Shown in pieces: positions 49,001 through 58,380 of a stretch of 64,000 bases of DNA. The stretch lies in NCBI GenBank assembly GCA_034434835.1, contig DAOTXX010000129.1, positions 1 through 64,000 of the forward strand. The letters run 5' to 3'. This DNA comes from JBGLNJ01 sp034434835 (lineage in GTDB: Bacteria; Chloroflexota; Anaerolineae; Fen-1058). The notes under the pieces were generated by a model. That model had not been told where the DNA came from, did no database searches, and was given only the letters and a program-made list of their open reading frames with translations. The translations under genes were made by a program, and so were the position numbers. Positions within the stretch are counted from its first letter, which is position 1. Every line of letters starts with the position of its first letter.

Positions 49001-49737
49001 AGCTAGGCCGCGCGCTCGAACAGCAGCGCGAATTGGATCGCCTCCAGCGCGAGTTCATCCAGAACGTCTCGCACGAATTGCGCACTCCCCTGTCGCTCAT
49101 TCGGGGACATGCCGAAGTGCTCGAAGCCGGCTGGCTGGGCGCACTGATGCCCGAGCAGCGCGAATCCATTGAGGTGATCTCGCGCCGCGCGCAGATGTTG
49201 GGCAAGCTGGTGGACGACATTCTGCGCTTATTGGAGGTCGAGCGGCGGGAATTGAGGAAAGAGGCCGTAGACCTGGCGCAACTGGTTCAGACATTGATGA
49301 CAGATTTCCAGGCAGCAGCCGACCAGGCGGGTCTGACCCTGAGCGCCGAGATTACGCCTGAGCTGCCTCTGGTGTTGGGCGATCCGGTCGCGTTCCGCCG
49401 GGCTTTGGATAACCTGGTGGGCAACGCGCTCAAGTTCACTCCTGTTGGGGGGCGCGTGAGCGTCCGCCTCTCTCGAAGCGAAGGAGCGGTAAGACTCGAA
49501 GTCGCTGACACGGGCATCGGCATCCCCGGCGATCAGTTGACGCGCATCTTTGAACGGTTCTATCAGGTGGATGGCAGTGCGACCCGCAAGTACGGGGGGG
49601 TGGGGCTGGGACTGGCGTTGGTGAAGGAGATTGTCGAAGCGCACGGCGGGCAGATTATGGTGGCGAGCCAGGTCGGCATTGGGACCACGTTTACCATTGT
49701 CCTGCCGATGACGGCTCAGGATGACCCGGTGATGTAA
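46084..49737 (+). CDS. Soluble PAS/GAF sensor histidine kinase (HK1)
   Basis: The product is 1217 residues with no membrane segment. A coiled coil (1-40) leads into PAS (about 40-160), PAS (205-325), GAF (330-485), PAS (490-615), GAF (640-795), GAF (805-970), then HisKA with His997 in VSHELRTPLSLIRGHAEVL and HATPase (about 1105-1215; DNLVGNALKFTP, ADTGIGIP, GVGLGLALVKEIVEAHGG). It senses internal or membrane-permeable signals such as redox or small molecules. The kinase core closely matches that of HK4 (58889-60961). The start has GGAGGTGG upstream. The partner regulator is not marked. Confidence 0.92.
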   Translation: MKESRKTKAQLLSELAELRTRLAELETVEAGRQRAEAALRESEAKYRTLIEQLPAVTYIAALDEQSSTLYQSPQIEQIVGFTAEEWTSDPDRWAKQLHPDDRERVLAELAHSHATGEPFRSEYRLIARDGRVVWVRDEAAIVQDEVGSPLVLQGVLFDITRRKQMEQELAQHQSRLEQLVQERTARLQQEIMERQQAEEALRRSEALLSESQKIAHLGSWEFDLAANHLTWSDEVYRIFGLRAEEFAATYEAFLECVHPDDRAAVDAAYVSLVRDGKDIFEFEHRVIRKDTGQVRHVHEKCIHARDASGNIVRLIGMVLDVTERKRAEQVQAALYRISEATQTAQDLSELFGLIHAIIGELMPAPNFYIALYDASADVFVTPYLVDEFGVPPPPYKPGKGLNAYVLRTGEPLLVTPTVFEYLVQSGQVELIGRPVVDWLGVPLKTPHGTIGVMAVYTYTEAARLTKVDKDVLVFISAQVAMAIERKQAEDALRASEARFRNLFEGIPACCWTFDRQGTILDWNRASQELYGWTAEQAIGKTMYELMVREENVAATQETIAAVFAGQSFRGLEYLDWRADGTTCDVLVNEYPVWDSQGQVIMGICAELDITERKRTEKEIQRLNQDLQRRARELVALNRAGQIMASTLDLNTLLERVMERVRILLDAEGASVLLRPTEADAASDELVFAAATGPGAEKLPGLRLSSAGVAGWVVREGQAALIADAQNDPRHERQVDALTGLTTRSLLAVPLISKGTVWGVVEAVNKGTGTFDVHDLRVMEALTSSAAIAIENARLFSMVNQEKRRLEFLYHLSQQLAGSLDVREIAQRALDGLRAVAGLLRGLVAVRERDSLRLVAVSGYDAESLEALNQRLPLRVGYGLLGWVAAQRQPAIVDDVTQDPRWVVVSGMDEWVRSALSVPLLSGDELVGVLSIYSDRPAYFTEDICRLVESAAATVAVAIANARLYATEQQRATELGRALEQQRELDRLQREFIQNVSHELRTPLSLIRGHAEVLEAGWLGALMPEQRESIEVISRRAQMLGKLVDDILRLLEVERRELRKEAVDLAQLVQTLMTDFQAAADQAGLTLSAEITPELPLVLGDPVAFRRALDNLVGNALKFTPVGGRVSVRLSRSEGAVRLEVADTGIGIPGDQLTRIFERFYQVDGSATRKYGGVGLGLALVKEIVEAHGGQIMVASQVGIGTTFTIVLPMTAQDDPVM

Positions 49738-49765
49738 TGGCTCAGGCTTGTGAGAGGACAGGCAA

Positions 49766-52700
49766 ATGGACAAATCGCCAAGCGCTCGTCAGCGGAACAG
49801 ACGCCTGACTATTGGCTATCTGGCACTCTCTATCTCTGAAGACCTCAGTCAAGCCCGGTGGTTCGGAGTGGCCGACGCAGCCTGGAAACATGGAGCCAAT
49901 TTGATCTGTCTCCGAGGGGGACCTTTGCATGATCCGATCGGCCTCTACCGACGAACCACTCCGCTCTACGACCTGCCCAGTCCAGAGATTGTGGACGGTT
50001 GGGTGATCGGCAACGTGGTAGCCGATACCCCGGCCAGCTTGGCCAAGTTCAGGGGCTTTTGTGAGCAGCAGTCAGGCTTGCCGATGGTGTGCATCAGGGA
50101 ATTGTCGAGCGAGATCCCGTATGTCCCCGTGGACAACTATCAAGGGATGCGAGAGGCCGTGCTTCACCTCGTCCAGGCGCATGGGTATCGTCGCATCGCT
50201 TTTTTGCGCGGCCCTGAGGCCCATCCCTATGCTCAGGAGCGGTATCGTGCCTATACCGGTGTGCTCCAAGAATACGGATTGCCCTTCGATCCCAATTTGG
50301 TGACCCCGCCGCGCGATTGGAATGAACCGGCGATCCAGGTGCTGCTCAGTGAACGCAAGCTGCGCCCCTCGATGGATTTCGAGGCCATAGTTGCCGCCAA
50401 TGATTGGATGGCCCTCGACGCGATGAGAAAATTGCAGGCCCAGGGCGTCCGAATTCCTGGAGACGTTGCCATCGTTGGGTTCAATGATAATTCAGAAGAC
50501 CGGGGTATTGTTCCACCCTTGACCTCGGTGGCATTGCCGTTTTACGAGCAAGGGCAACGAGCATGCGAGATGTTGCTGACGCTGTTGGCAGGTGATCGGC
50601 TGCCAGAGCAAACAGTCCTGCCCGCCACGCTGAAGGTTCGCCAGTCGTGTGGCTGTACGTCTGAGGCGGTGACACAGGCGGCTGTGGGGTCGGCGGCGAT
50701 AGCTCCAGAACCGCCTGAGACAGCCCTGGCGGCCCGGCGGACAGAGATTCTGGCCGAGGCGGCGCAGGCGCTGGGGCCGGCTGAGAGTAGGGCCGCCGAG
50801 AGGGTAGGGCGGTTGTTGGATAGCTTTACGGCACAAGTGCAGGGCCAAGCCTCTGGCGAGTTTATGCGAGCATTGGACGACATTTTGCGTCAGGTGTACT
50901 GGGCGGATGGCGACGTTGCGGCATGGCATCAAGTCGTTTCGACGTTGCGCCGCCGAGTGATACCCTACCTGGACAGCGGCCTATGGTTGCGAGCCGAGGA
51001 CCTGTGGCAGCAGGCGCGAGTGTTGATTGGGGAGATGGCGCAGCACGTCGAGATACAGCGGGCGTGGCAGGCCAGGCGGCAAGCCCAGTTGCTGCGCGAG
51101 ATCAGCCAGTCGCTTATCACGACTTTTGAGATGGGCCAGTTGATGGACGTGCTGGCCGACCGGTTGCCGAGTCTGGGTATTCCGGGTTGTTATCTGTGTT
51201 TGTACGAGGACCCGTCCCGGCCCGCCGAGTGGTCGCGCCTGATGCTGGCCTACAATGAGCACGGTCGCATCGAGCTGGAACCTGAAGGGCGACGGTTCCC
51301 TTCGCGGCGATTGATCCCGGAGGGGATACTTGTGCCAGAGCAACAATACAGCCTGGTCGTGGAGTCGCTGTACTTTCAAGAGCAGCAACTTGGGTTTGTG
51401 ATCTTTGAAGCCGGGCCACGGGACGGTAAGGTCTATGAGACGTTGCGCGATCAGATCAGCAGCGCGCTGCAAGGGGCGTTGCTGGTGCAGCGGGTGCGGG
51501 AGCGTTCGGCAGAACTGGCCCGGCAGCAATACGTTCTGGATACGTTCATGGAGAATGTCCCCGACCGCATCTACTTCAAGGACCTGAATAGCCGGTTTAC
51601 GCGAGCGAACAAGGCGCATGCCCTTCGGATGGGGCTGAGCGATCCGGCGGACGAGATCGGCAAGAGCGACTTTGACTTTTTCCCAGAGGAGCAGGCGCGG
51701 GTCAAGTACGAGCTAGAGCAGGAGATCATCCGCACCGGCCAGCCGGTCAGCCTGGAGGAGGAAAGTGTGTCGTCGAATGGGCGGGCGGGCTGGTTTCTGA
51801 CGACCAAGATGCCATTGCGGGACGAGCATGGCCGCATCATCGGCACGTTTGGCATCTCGCGTGACATTACCGAATTGAAGCAATACCAGGCGGCGTTGGA
51901 GCGTGCCTATACTGAGGTGGATCGTCAAGTCCATGAGCGCACTGCCCAGTTGCAGCAAGAGATCGCCGAGCGCCAACAGGCCGAAGAAGCGTTGCGCGAA
52001 AGCGAGGCACGCTACCGGGCCTTGATCGAAAGCCAGGTTGACCTGATCAGCCGATACCTGCCAGATACCACGCTGACATTTGTCAACGACGCTTACTGTC
52101 GCTTTTTCGGCAAGACGCGCCAAGAATTGATTGGGCACAGTTTTTTGTTCATGATCGCGCCCGAGTCCCGCGAGTTGGTCCGTCAAGAGACCGCAGACCT
52201 GGCCAAGAACCCCCGACCACTCGCAGGTGAGTATCTGAATTACGGGCATGATGGCAAAGCGTATTGGATCCGATGGGTCGTTCAATGTATTAGCGATGAA
52301 AGCGGTCGAGTGGTCGAGCTGCAGGCCGTAGGCCGTGACATCACCGAACGCAAACGGGCCGAAGAAGCGCTGCGCGAAAGCGAGGCCAGGTATCGTCAAT
52401 TGTTTGAACTGGGGTCGGACGCGATCTTTTTGATTGATAACGAAACGGGTCGTATCCTCGAGGCCAATGCGACCGCGTCAGCGCTATATGGATACAGCCG
52501 GGAGGAACTGCTATCCAAAAAGCACACAGACTTGTCTGCCGAGCCAGACAAGACCCGGCAGGTCACGCTCGCCGGGGTTACCCAGGTGCCCCTCCGTTGG
52601 CATCGCAAGAAAGATGGGACCGTGTTCCCGGTTGAAATCACCGCTCGTCATTTTACCTGGCATGGGCGAGAGGTTCACATCGCTGCTATCCGCGACATCA

Positions 52701-53470
52701 CCGAGCGCAAGCGGGTGGAGGAGGAAATCCGCAAACTCAACGAGGAGTTGGAACAGCGGGTGGTGGAACGCACGGCGCAACTGGAGGCCGCTGTCCGGGA
52801 ACTGGAGGCGTTCTCGTATTCGGTATCACATGACCTGCGTGCGCCCTTGCGGGCGATAGATGGCTTTGCGCGGATACTGCTGGAGGAGCATGTATCGCAA
52901 TTGCCATCCGAAGTAGCGCGCTACCTGCGGATCATGTTTGAGAATGCCCAGCAAATGGGGCGGCTGATTGACGGGCTGCTGGCGTTTTCGCGGTTGAGCC
53001 GTCAGCCGGTTAACCGGCAGCCGATTGCGATGGTGGAGCTGGTGCGCCAGGCGCTCGAAAGCCTCAGCAGCGAACAGGCCGGGCGGCGCGTCGAAATCTT
53101 GATAGGCGACTTGCCGATCTGTCAGGGGGACCCGACGCTGTTGCGGCAGGTCTGGGTCAACCTGCTGTCGAATGCGCTCAAGTTCACGCGGGGACGCGAG
53201 GTGGCTCGGATCGAGATCGGCTGTGTCGAACAAGAGGGCGAGCTGGTGTACTTTGTCAAAGACAACGGAGTGGGTTTTAATATGGAGTATGCGGACAAGC
53301 TGTTTGGGGTGTTCCAGCGGTTACATCGGGCGGACGAATACGAAGGCACGGGGGTGGGGTTGGCGATTGTGCAGCGCATTATCCAACGTCACGGCGGGCG
53401 CATCTGGGCCGAAGGCCAAGTGGACCACGGAGCCACGTTTTATTTTACCCTTCCGCGGAAAGGAGACTGA
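49766..53470 (+). CDS. Histidine kinase with LacI-like sugar-binding sensor (HK2)
   Basis: The product is 1234 residues. Residues 14-300 form a LacI/PBP1-like ligand domain (IGYLALSISEDLSQARWFGVADAAWKHG; VPVDNYQGMREAVLHLVQAHGYRRIAFLRG; VAIVGFNDNSE) without the helix-turn-helix and without a signal peptide, so it is cytoplasmic. A helical link and a GAF-like part (about 430-560) are followed by three PAS domains (570-695, 735-855, 865-985). The HisKA has His1022 (SVSHDLRAPLRAIDGF) and the HATPase is at about 1120-1232. It would sense an internal sugar-like ligand. The response regulator gene follows after two bases, so the two surely act together. Confidence 0.92.
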   Translation: MDKSPSARQRNRRLTIGYLALSISEDLSQARWFGVADAAWKHGANLICLRGGPLHDPIGLYRRTTPLYDLPSPEIVDGWVIGNVVADTPASLAKFRGFCEQQSGLPMVCIRELSSEIPYVPVDNYQGMREAVLHLVQAHGYRRIAFLRGPEAHPYAQERYRAYTGVLQEYGLPFDPNLVTPPRDWNEPAIQVLLSERKLRPSMDFEAIVAANDWMALDAMRKLQAQGVRIPGDVAIVGFNDNSEDRGIVPPLTSVALPFYEQGQRACEMLLTLLAGDRLPEQTVLPATLKVRQSCGCTSEAVTQAAVGSAAIAPEPPETALAARRTEILAEAAQALGPAESRAAERVGRLLDSFTAQVQGQASGEFMRALDDILRQVYWADGDVAAWHQVVSTLRRRVIPYLDSGLWLRAEDLWQQARVLIGEMAQHVEIQRAWQARRQAQLLREISQSLITTFEMGQLMDVLADRLPSLGIPGCYLCLYEDPSRPAEWSRLMLAYNEHGRIELEPEGRRFPSRRLIPEGILVPEQQYSLVVESLYFQEQQLGFVIFEAGPRDGKVYETLRDQISSALQGALLVQRVRERSAELARQQYVLDTFMENVPDRIYFKDLNSRFTRANKAHALRMGLSDPADEIGKSDFDFFPEEQARVKYELEQEIIRTGQPVSLEEESVSSNGRAGWFLTTKMPLRDEHGRIIGTFGISRDITELKQYQAALERAYTEVDRQVHERTAQLQQEIAERQQAEEALRESEARYRALIESQVDLISRYLPDTTLTFVNDAYCRFFGKTRQELIGHSFLFMIAPESRELVRQETADLAKNPRPLAGEYLNYGHDGKAYWIRWVVQCISDESGRVVELQAVGRDITERKRAEEALRESEARYRQLFELGSDAIFLIDNETGRILEANATASALYGYSREELLSKKHTDLSAEPDKTRQVTLAGVTQVPLRWHRKKDGTVFPVEITARHFTWHGREVHIAAIRDITERKRVEEEIRKLNEELEQRVVERTAQLEAAVRELEAFSYSVSHDLRAPLRAIDGFARILLEEHVSQLPSEVARYLRIMFENAQQMGRLIDGLLAFSRLSRQPVNRQPIAMVELVRQALESLSSEQAGRRVEILIGDLPICQGDPTLLRQVWVNLLSNALKFTRGREVARIEIGCVEQEGELVYFVKDNGVGFNMEYADKLFGVFQRLHRADEYEGTGVGLAIVQRIIQRHGGRIWAEGQVDHGATFYFTLPRKGD

Positions 53471-53472
53471 CC

Positions 53473-53913
53473 GTGAACCATCTGGATGCCGTGGACATTT
53501 TGCTGGTGGAGGATAACCCTCGGGATACCGAGTTGACCCTGCGGGCGCTCAAGAGACGTAACCTGGCTAACCGGGTGTTTGTGGTGGCAGATGGAGCTGA
53601 GGCGCTGGATTTCATTTTCTGCCGGGGCCAGTACGCGCAGCGGGAGGTGGGACATTCGCCCAAGGTGATCCTGCTTGACTTGAAGCTGCCCAAGGTGAAC
53701 GGCCTGGAGGTGCTGCAGGCGATCCGGGCGGACGAACGAACGCGGAGGATTCCGGTGGTGATGGTGACTTCTTCGAGCGAAGACCCAGACATCGAGGCAG
53801 CCTACGAGTTGGGGGCCAACAGCTATGTGGTCAAGCCGGTCGAGTTTGATGCTTTTCAGGAAGCTATGAGCCACCTGGGCTTTTATTGGCTGCTGGTCAA
53901 TCGGGTCACTTGA
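53473..53913 (+). CDS. Single-domain response regulator (RR1)
   Basis: The 146-residue product is only a receiver domain of the Rcp1/CheY-like kind: ILLVEDNPRDTELTLRAL, phosphoacceptor Asp69 in LLDLKLPK, Thr/Ser in MVTSSSE and Lys in YVVKPVEF. There is no output domain. It starts with a GTG two bases after the HK2 stop. It probably carries phosphate to another protein or acts by binding. It is a paralogue of RR2 (58381-58836). Confidence 0.93.
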   Translation: MNHLDAVDILLVEDNPRDTELTLRALKRRNLANRVFVVADGAEALDFIFCRGQYAQREVGHSPKVILLDLKLPKVNGLEVLQAIRADERTRRIPVVMVTSSSEDPDIEAAYELGANSYVVKPVEFDAFQEAMSHLGFYWLLVNRVT

Positions 53914-54094
53914 GTCCTTCCGACGCCAGAGAACTTGCGATCGAGGAAGGGACCTGTGGATGACCCCGTTCGCCCAAGATCTGCGCACGGGACCCAATCT
54001 ATTGTTCCCCAGGTTGCCGGGGTGACTGACCAGGGCATCAAGCATACTATCGAACACCCAAGATTCGCATGAAAAGCACAAGGGGAGCAATCCC

Positions 54095-55540
54095 ATGAAG
54101 AGACTCATGTTCTTGGTATTGATGGGTGGCCTGTTGTTGATGGCAACAGGCTGCGGGCCTGCGCCCACTGCGACTCTGGCGCCGTCAACCCGGGCGCCCA
54201 CTGCCTCGCCGGTAAAGGCTCCCGCCAAAGGGTCTCAGCAACCCGTGACCCTACGCTTGTCGGACTGGCACCTCACCGAGCCGCACTGGGAAAAAGCCCT
54301 CAAAGAGATGATGGTCGTCTTTGAGAAAGAGAATTCTGACATCCAAGTTCTACTGGAGCCTGTTGCTTATGCTGAGAAGGAGACCAGATACACCAGCGAG
54401 ATCCAAACTGGCGCCGGGCCGGACCTGATCCATCTTCACGGCTTTTCGATCCGGGCATTTATCGAAAAGGGGTTCGTGTATGACATCACGCCGTTCGTTA
54501 AGCAAGAGGGCAAGACGGCATGGGGCGGCGAATTCCTTGACACCTGGTACCCGGAGACGGTTGAGTTGATGAAATACCAGGACAAATACTATGCTCTCCC
54601 CAGCGATTATATGTCCATGGTGCTGTTTTACAACAAGAGCCTGTTTAAGGAGGCCGGCTTGGATCCCAACAAGCCGCCCAAGACGTGGGACGAGTTCTTG
54701 ACCTACGCCAAAGCCCTCACGCGCGACCGCAATGGCGACGGTAAACTGGATACGTGGGGATTCGGCACAGTCGGCTCGGTCGATCCCGGCTTTGAGCTTC
54801 GAGCTACGCCCATCCTCTTGAGCCATGGGGCTACGTACCTGACGCCGGACAACAAGTGCTCGGCGCTCAACAGCCCAGAGGCCAAAGAGGCCTTCAAGTT
54901 TTACATCAGCCTGGTGACCGAGCACAAAGTGGTTCCTCCTGGCGTGACGGCGCAGAACCCGGGCAATGTGCGACAGCAAATGGCGAGTGGGCAAATCGCC
55001 ATGAAGATAGGCTCTGGCTGGACGGTTCCCATCTTCTCTGACCTCAACCCCAAGCTCAACGCCGCCGAGATACTCGCGGCAGCGCCTATCCCCGTCAAAG
55101 CAGGGCGCAATGTCCAAAAACCTACCACGGCCTGGATAAGCGCATGGATGATCAACAGGAATACCAAGCACCCCCAAGGAGCCTGGAAGCTACTAAAGTT
55201 CGTGACCAGCAAGGCCGCCGACGAAAAGTGGTTTGCGGATGCCCGCGTGCTTTCGGCCCGGCGCGACATCTCCGGTGGCCTGGAGGACAAGGGCGTCCAG
55301 CCTTTCGGGCCGCTACTCCAGGACCCGTTCTCCAGGGTCATTGCCAGCGAGCTGCCTCGCTCACAGTTTGTGCCTCAGATCAAGGAATGGCCCGAGATCA
55401 TCGAGATCTTTAACCGGGCAGCGCAGAGCGGCTTTAGTGGCGCCAAGACGGCAGATCAGGCGTTGAAGGGCGCGCACGACGAAATCAACAAAATCCTGAG
55501 CGTGTATCGAACTTCCGGTGAAACCTGCCCGGCCTACTAG
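54095..55540 (+). CDS. Orphan ABC sugar-binding lipoprotein
   Basis: The 481-residue product has a lipobox MATGC (Cys20), a Thr/Pro linker, then a family 1 solute-binding fold: VTLRLSDWHLTEPHWEKALKEMMVVFEKEN, IQTGAGPDLIHLHGF, YYALPSDYMSMVLFYNKSLFKEAGLDPNKPPKTWDEFLTYAKAL and GQIAMKIGSGWTVPIF. The ligand is probably an oligosaccharide. No ABC permease or ATPase is in the cluster. It sits between RR1 and HK3, so it may feed a signal to the membrane kinase HK3 as a third component. GGGGAG precedes the ATG. Confidence 0.9.
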   Translation: MKRLMFLVLMGGLLLMATGCGPAPTATLAPSTRAPTASPVKAPAKGSQQPVTLRLSDWHLTEPHWEKALKEMMVVFEKENSDIQVLLEPVAYAEKETRYTSEIQTGAGPDLIHLHGFSIRAFIEKGFVYDITPFVKQEGKTAWGGEFLDTWYPETVELMKYQDKYYALPSDYMSMVLFYNKSLFKEAGLDPNKPPKTWDEFLTYAKALTRDRNGDGKLDTWGFGTVGSVDPGFELRATPILLSHGATYLTPDNKCSALNSPEAKEAFKFYISLVTEHKVVPPGVTAQNPGNVRQQMASGQIAMKIGSGWTVPIFSDLNPKLNAAEILAAAPIPVKAGRNVQKPTTAWISAWMINRNTKHPQGAWKLLKFVTSKAADEKWFADARVLSARRDISGGLEDKGVQPFGPLLQDPFSRVIASELPRSQFVPQIKEWPEIIEIFNRAAQSGFSGAKTADQALKGAHDEINKILSVYRTSGETCPAY

Positions 55541-55629
55541 TTGGCGCGGGTGCTCGGCCGATTGGCGGACGTCGTCGTAGCAAACCGGGTCACTCGAGTC
55601 TGAAGTTAAAAACACATTGGGGATGAAAC

Positions 55630-58365
55630 ATGGGCTTGCTCGATAACAAAGTGTCTTTGTTTCGCTCGATGCGTGGTCGGCTGCTTGCTTTCTTTTTGCC
55701 GCTATCGCTCATCCCGTTGATCGTGGTCAGTGTCCTGGCCTATTTCCAAGCGCGGGATGCACTACAACAGGCGGCGCGTGACAAGCTCGAAGCAGTGAGC
55801 GCGATCAAAAAGTATCAAATCGAACGCTATTTGGCCGAGAGGCGATCTGCTGCGAACGCGACTGCGGACCTAGTGAGCATGCTGCGCCAGCAGGCCTTTG
55901 CCCGGCTGGAGACTCTTCGGGACGCCAAGCGCAGCGCCCTCGTCCGTCTCTTTGACGAGTGGAAGACCAATGTCCTGGACATATCCACGAACCCGGAATT
56001 GGTGGTGGGAGCCGCACAGCTCTCGGCGGGATTCCAAGCGCTAGGTGCGGATCAGGTGCGCGCGCTTTACCTGGTCAAACCAAACCTTGACGACGCCGGA
56101 GACCCAAGCGCCTATAGCCAGGCACATGCGCGCCTGCATAGACTCCTGACACGCTATATCGAGATTCATGGGTATCAAGATGCTCTTTTGATTGACCCGA
56201 TGGGGACCGTCGTGTACACAGTCAAAAAAGGGTCGAGCTTTGGTGTCAGTCTGGCTTCTGATAGATATCGCAGCCTGGACGCACTCTATCAGCAGCTCAG
56301 GTTAGCATGGCCGGGTCAGACCGCTCTCGCCGATGCTGCCTTGCTCGACGATCAGGTCGTCATGTTCATAGGCGCGCCCATCTATAGCGACACAACCCGC
56401 ATTGGTACTCTGGTCTATCAACTGCCGTTCGATCAGATTGACGCGATCATGCAAACGCCGAACGATATGGAATTAGCCAGCGAAACCTATTTGGTGGGGT
56501 CGGACAAACGCATGCGTTCTCAAGCCTCTCTGGATCCAGACAACCGCTCGGTCGTCGCCTCTTTGAAAGGTTCGGTAGACAAAAATGGTGTGGATACTGT
56601 GGGAAGCCGCGCGGCGTTGGCCGGTTTGTCCGGCGTGGATATCCTCTTGAACTATCGTGGTATTCATTCGGTGTGCGCTTATGCGCCACTGAATGTGCCG
56701 GGGTTGAGCTGGGCTATCATCGCCGAAGAAAACGTGGCCGAAGCCATTGTGCCCCAACTGGAAGGCACGGGCATGTACATCTTGACTCAATACGCGCAGA
56801 GATATGGCTATCAAGATGTGCTCCTGATGGCTCAAGATGGATACGTGTTCAGCACCGTCATGCGCGGGCCGGATTATCGAACGAACATGCTGACCGGACC
56901 GTATCACGACACCCATCTGGGCCGGCTGGTCCACGAGGTCTTGAGCACAGGTGAGCTTGGCTTTGCCGACTTGGCGCCCTACTCGCCTGCTGGCAACAAA
57001 CCGGTCGCTTTTGTGGCTGCGCCCGTGATGTACCAGGACAGGCCTCAATTGATTGTGGCTCTACAACTGCCGCCGGGTTGGACGGATGCGGTGATGCAAG
57101 AGCGCACAGGGATGGGCGAGACAGGCGAGACCCTCTTGGTGGGACCCGACATGCGGATGCGTTCCAACTCATACCTGGACTCTGCCGAACATTCGGTGGA
57201 GGCTTCCTTTGTCGGTACTGTGGAGAGAAACGGCATGGATAACTATGCCGTGCGTGAGGCGCTGGCGGGCAGGACAGGAAAAGGAGTACAGTTCGACACG
57301 GATTACCTTGGACACCCCGTCATCGTTGCCTATGCGCCAGTCAAATTCGGCGATCTGAACTGGGCGTTGATCGCCAAGCAGGATGTAGCCGAGGCATTCG
57401 CGTTGGCGAATGGCTTGATGCCAGTGTTGCTGCTGATTATGGGCATCGCGGCAGCGTTTGTGACGCTTGTGACCCTGTGGATTGCCAGCCGGCTGTCTGC
57501 CCCCGTGCTCAAGTTGGCCGCTGTTGCCCAGACCGTTGCAGCGGGCAACCTGGAAGTTGAAGCGCAGATCGAGGCCACCCACTATGATGAGTTGGGCACT
57601 CTAGCCGAGGCTTTCAAGAGTATGACGGTGCAACTGCGGGAGCTTATCAGCGGCCTTGAACAGCGTGTGCGCGAGCGCACTGCAGAGCTTGAGGCTGCCA
57701 ACAAGGATCTGGAGGCCTTTGCCTACTCTGTCTCACACGACCTCCGCTCTCCTCTCCGTGCTATTGATGGCTACACCCGTATCCTCATCGAAGACTATCA
57801 AGCCTCCCTTGACGACAATGGCAAACGTGTTTGCGGCATCGTGCGTCACGAAACCCAGCGGATGGGTGAGTTGATCGATGATCTGCTGACTTTTTCCCGC
57901 ATTGGCCGTGTTGACCTGAAAGCCACGACGATTGACGTGCAAGCGATGGTCACCGCGGTGTTCCACGAATTAACGACGCCCCACGACCGAAAGCGGATTG
58001 ATTTTCATGTGGGGTCCTTGCCTCCGGTGGTGGGCGACCCGACGCTGATCCGCCAGGTGTGGGTGAACCTGCTCTCCAACGCCGTCAAGTTCTCCTCCAA
58101 ACGCGATCTAGCAGTCATCGAGGTGAGCAGCCGACGGTGTGATGGGAAAACCATCTATTATGTGCGCGACAACGGCGCCGGATTTGATATGCAGTACGTG
58201 CAAAAGCTCTTTGGCATCTTTCAGCGGCTGCACAGCGAGCGAGAATTCGAGGGCACCGGCGTGGGTCTGGCGATTGTGCAGCGTATCATCCAACGTCATG
58301 GCGGGCGGGTGTGGGCTGAGGCCGAGCCGGGCAAGGGTGCTACATTCTATTTCACACTTCTGTAA
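55630..58365 (+). CDS. Membrane histidine kinase with double Cache-type sensor (HK3)
   Basis: The product is 911 residues. Membrane helix 1 is at about 17-37 and helix 2 at 597-617. The outside part (38-596) contains two related halves: ETYLVGSDKRMRSQASLDPD ... KNGVDT and ETLLVGPDMRMRSNSYLDSA ... RNGMDN, so the Cache sensor is duplicated. HAMP is at about 618-670, HisKA has His703 (SVSHDLRSPLRAIDGY) and the HATPase ends the protein. It is the only membrane kinase in the cluster. It is coupled to RR2, 16 bases downstream. The binding lipoprotein just upstream may deliver the ligand. Confidence 0.92.
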   Translation: MGLLDNKVSLFRSMRGRLLAFFLPLSLIPLIVVSVLAYFQARDALQQAARDKLEAVSAIKKYQIERYLAERRSAANATADLVSMLRQQAFARLETLRDAKRSALVRLFDEWKTNVLDISTNPELVVGAAQLSAGFQALGADQVRALYLVKPNLDDAGDPSAYSQAHARLHRLLTRYIEIHGYQDALLIDPMGTVVYTVKKGSSFGVSLASDRYRSLDALYQQLRLAWPGQTALADAALLDDQVVMFIGAPIYSDTTRIGTLVYQLPFDQIDAIMQTPNDMELASETYLVGSDKRMRSQASLDPDNRSVVASLKGSVDKNGVDTVGSRAALAGLSGVDILLNYRGIHSVCAYAPLNVPGLSWAIIAEENVAEAIVPQLEGTGMYILTQYAQRYGYQDVLLMAQDGYVFSTVMRGPDYRTNMLTGPYHDTHLGRLVHEVLSTGELGFADLAPYSPAGNKPVAFVAAPVMYQDRPQLIVALQLPPGWTDAVMQERTGMGETGETLLVGPDMRMRSNSYLDSAEHSVEASFVGTVERNGMDNYAVREALAGRTGKGVQFDTDYLGHPVIVAYAPVKFGDLNWALIAKQDVAEAFALANGLMPVLLLIMGIAAAFVTLVTLWIASRLSAPVLKLAAVAQTVAAGNLEVEAQIEATHYDELGTLAEAFKSMTVQLRELISGLEQRVRERTAELEAANKDLEAFAYSVSHDLRSPLRAIDGYTRILIEDYQASLDDNGKRVCGIVRHETQRMGELIDDLLTFSRIGRVDLKATTIDVQAMVTAVFHELTTPHDRKRIDFHVGSLPPVVGDPTLIRQVWVNLLSNAVKFSSKRDLAVIEVSSRRCDGKTIYYVRDNGAGFDMQYVQKLFGIFQRLHSEREFEGTGVGLAIVQRIIQRHGGRVWAEAEPGKGATFYFTLL

Positions 58366-58380
58366 TTCAAGGAGAATCCT

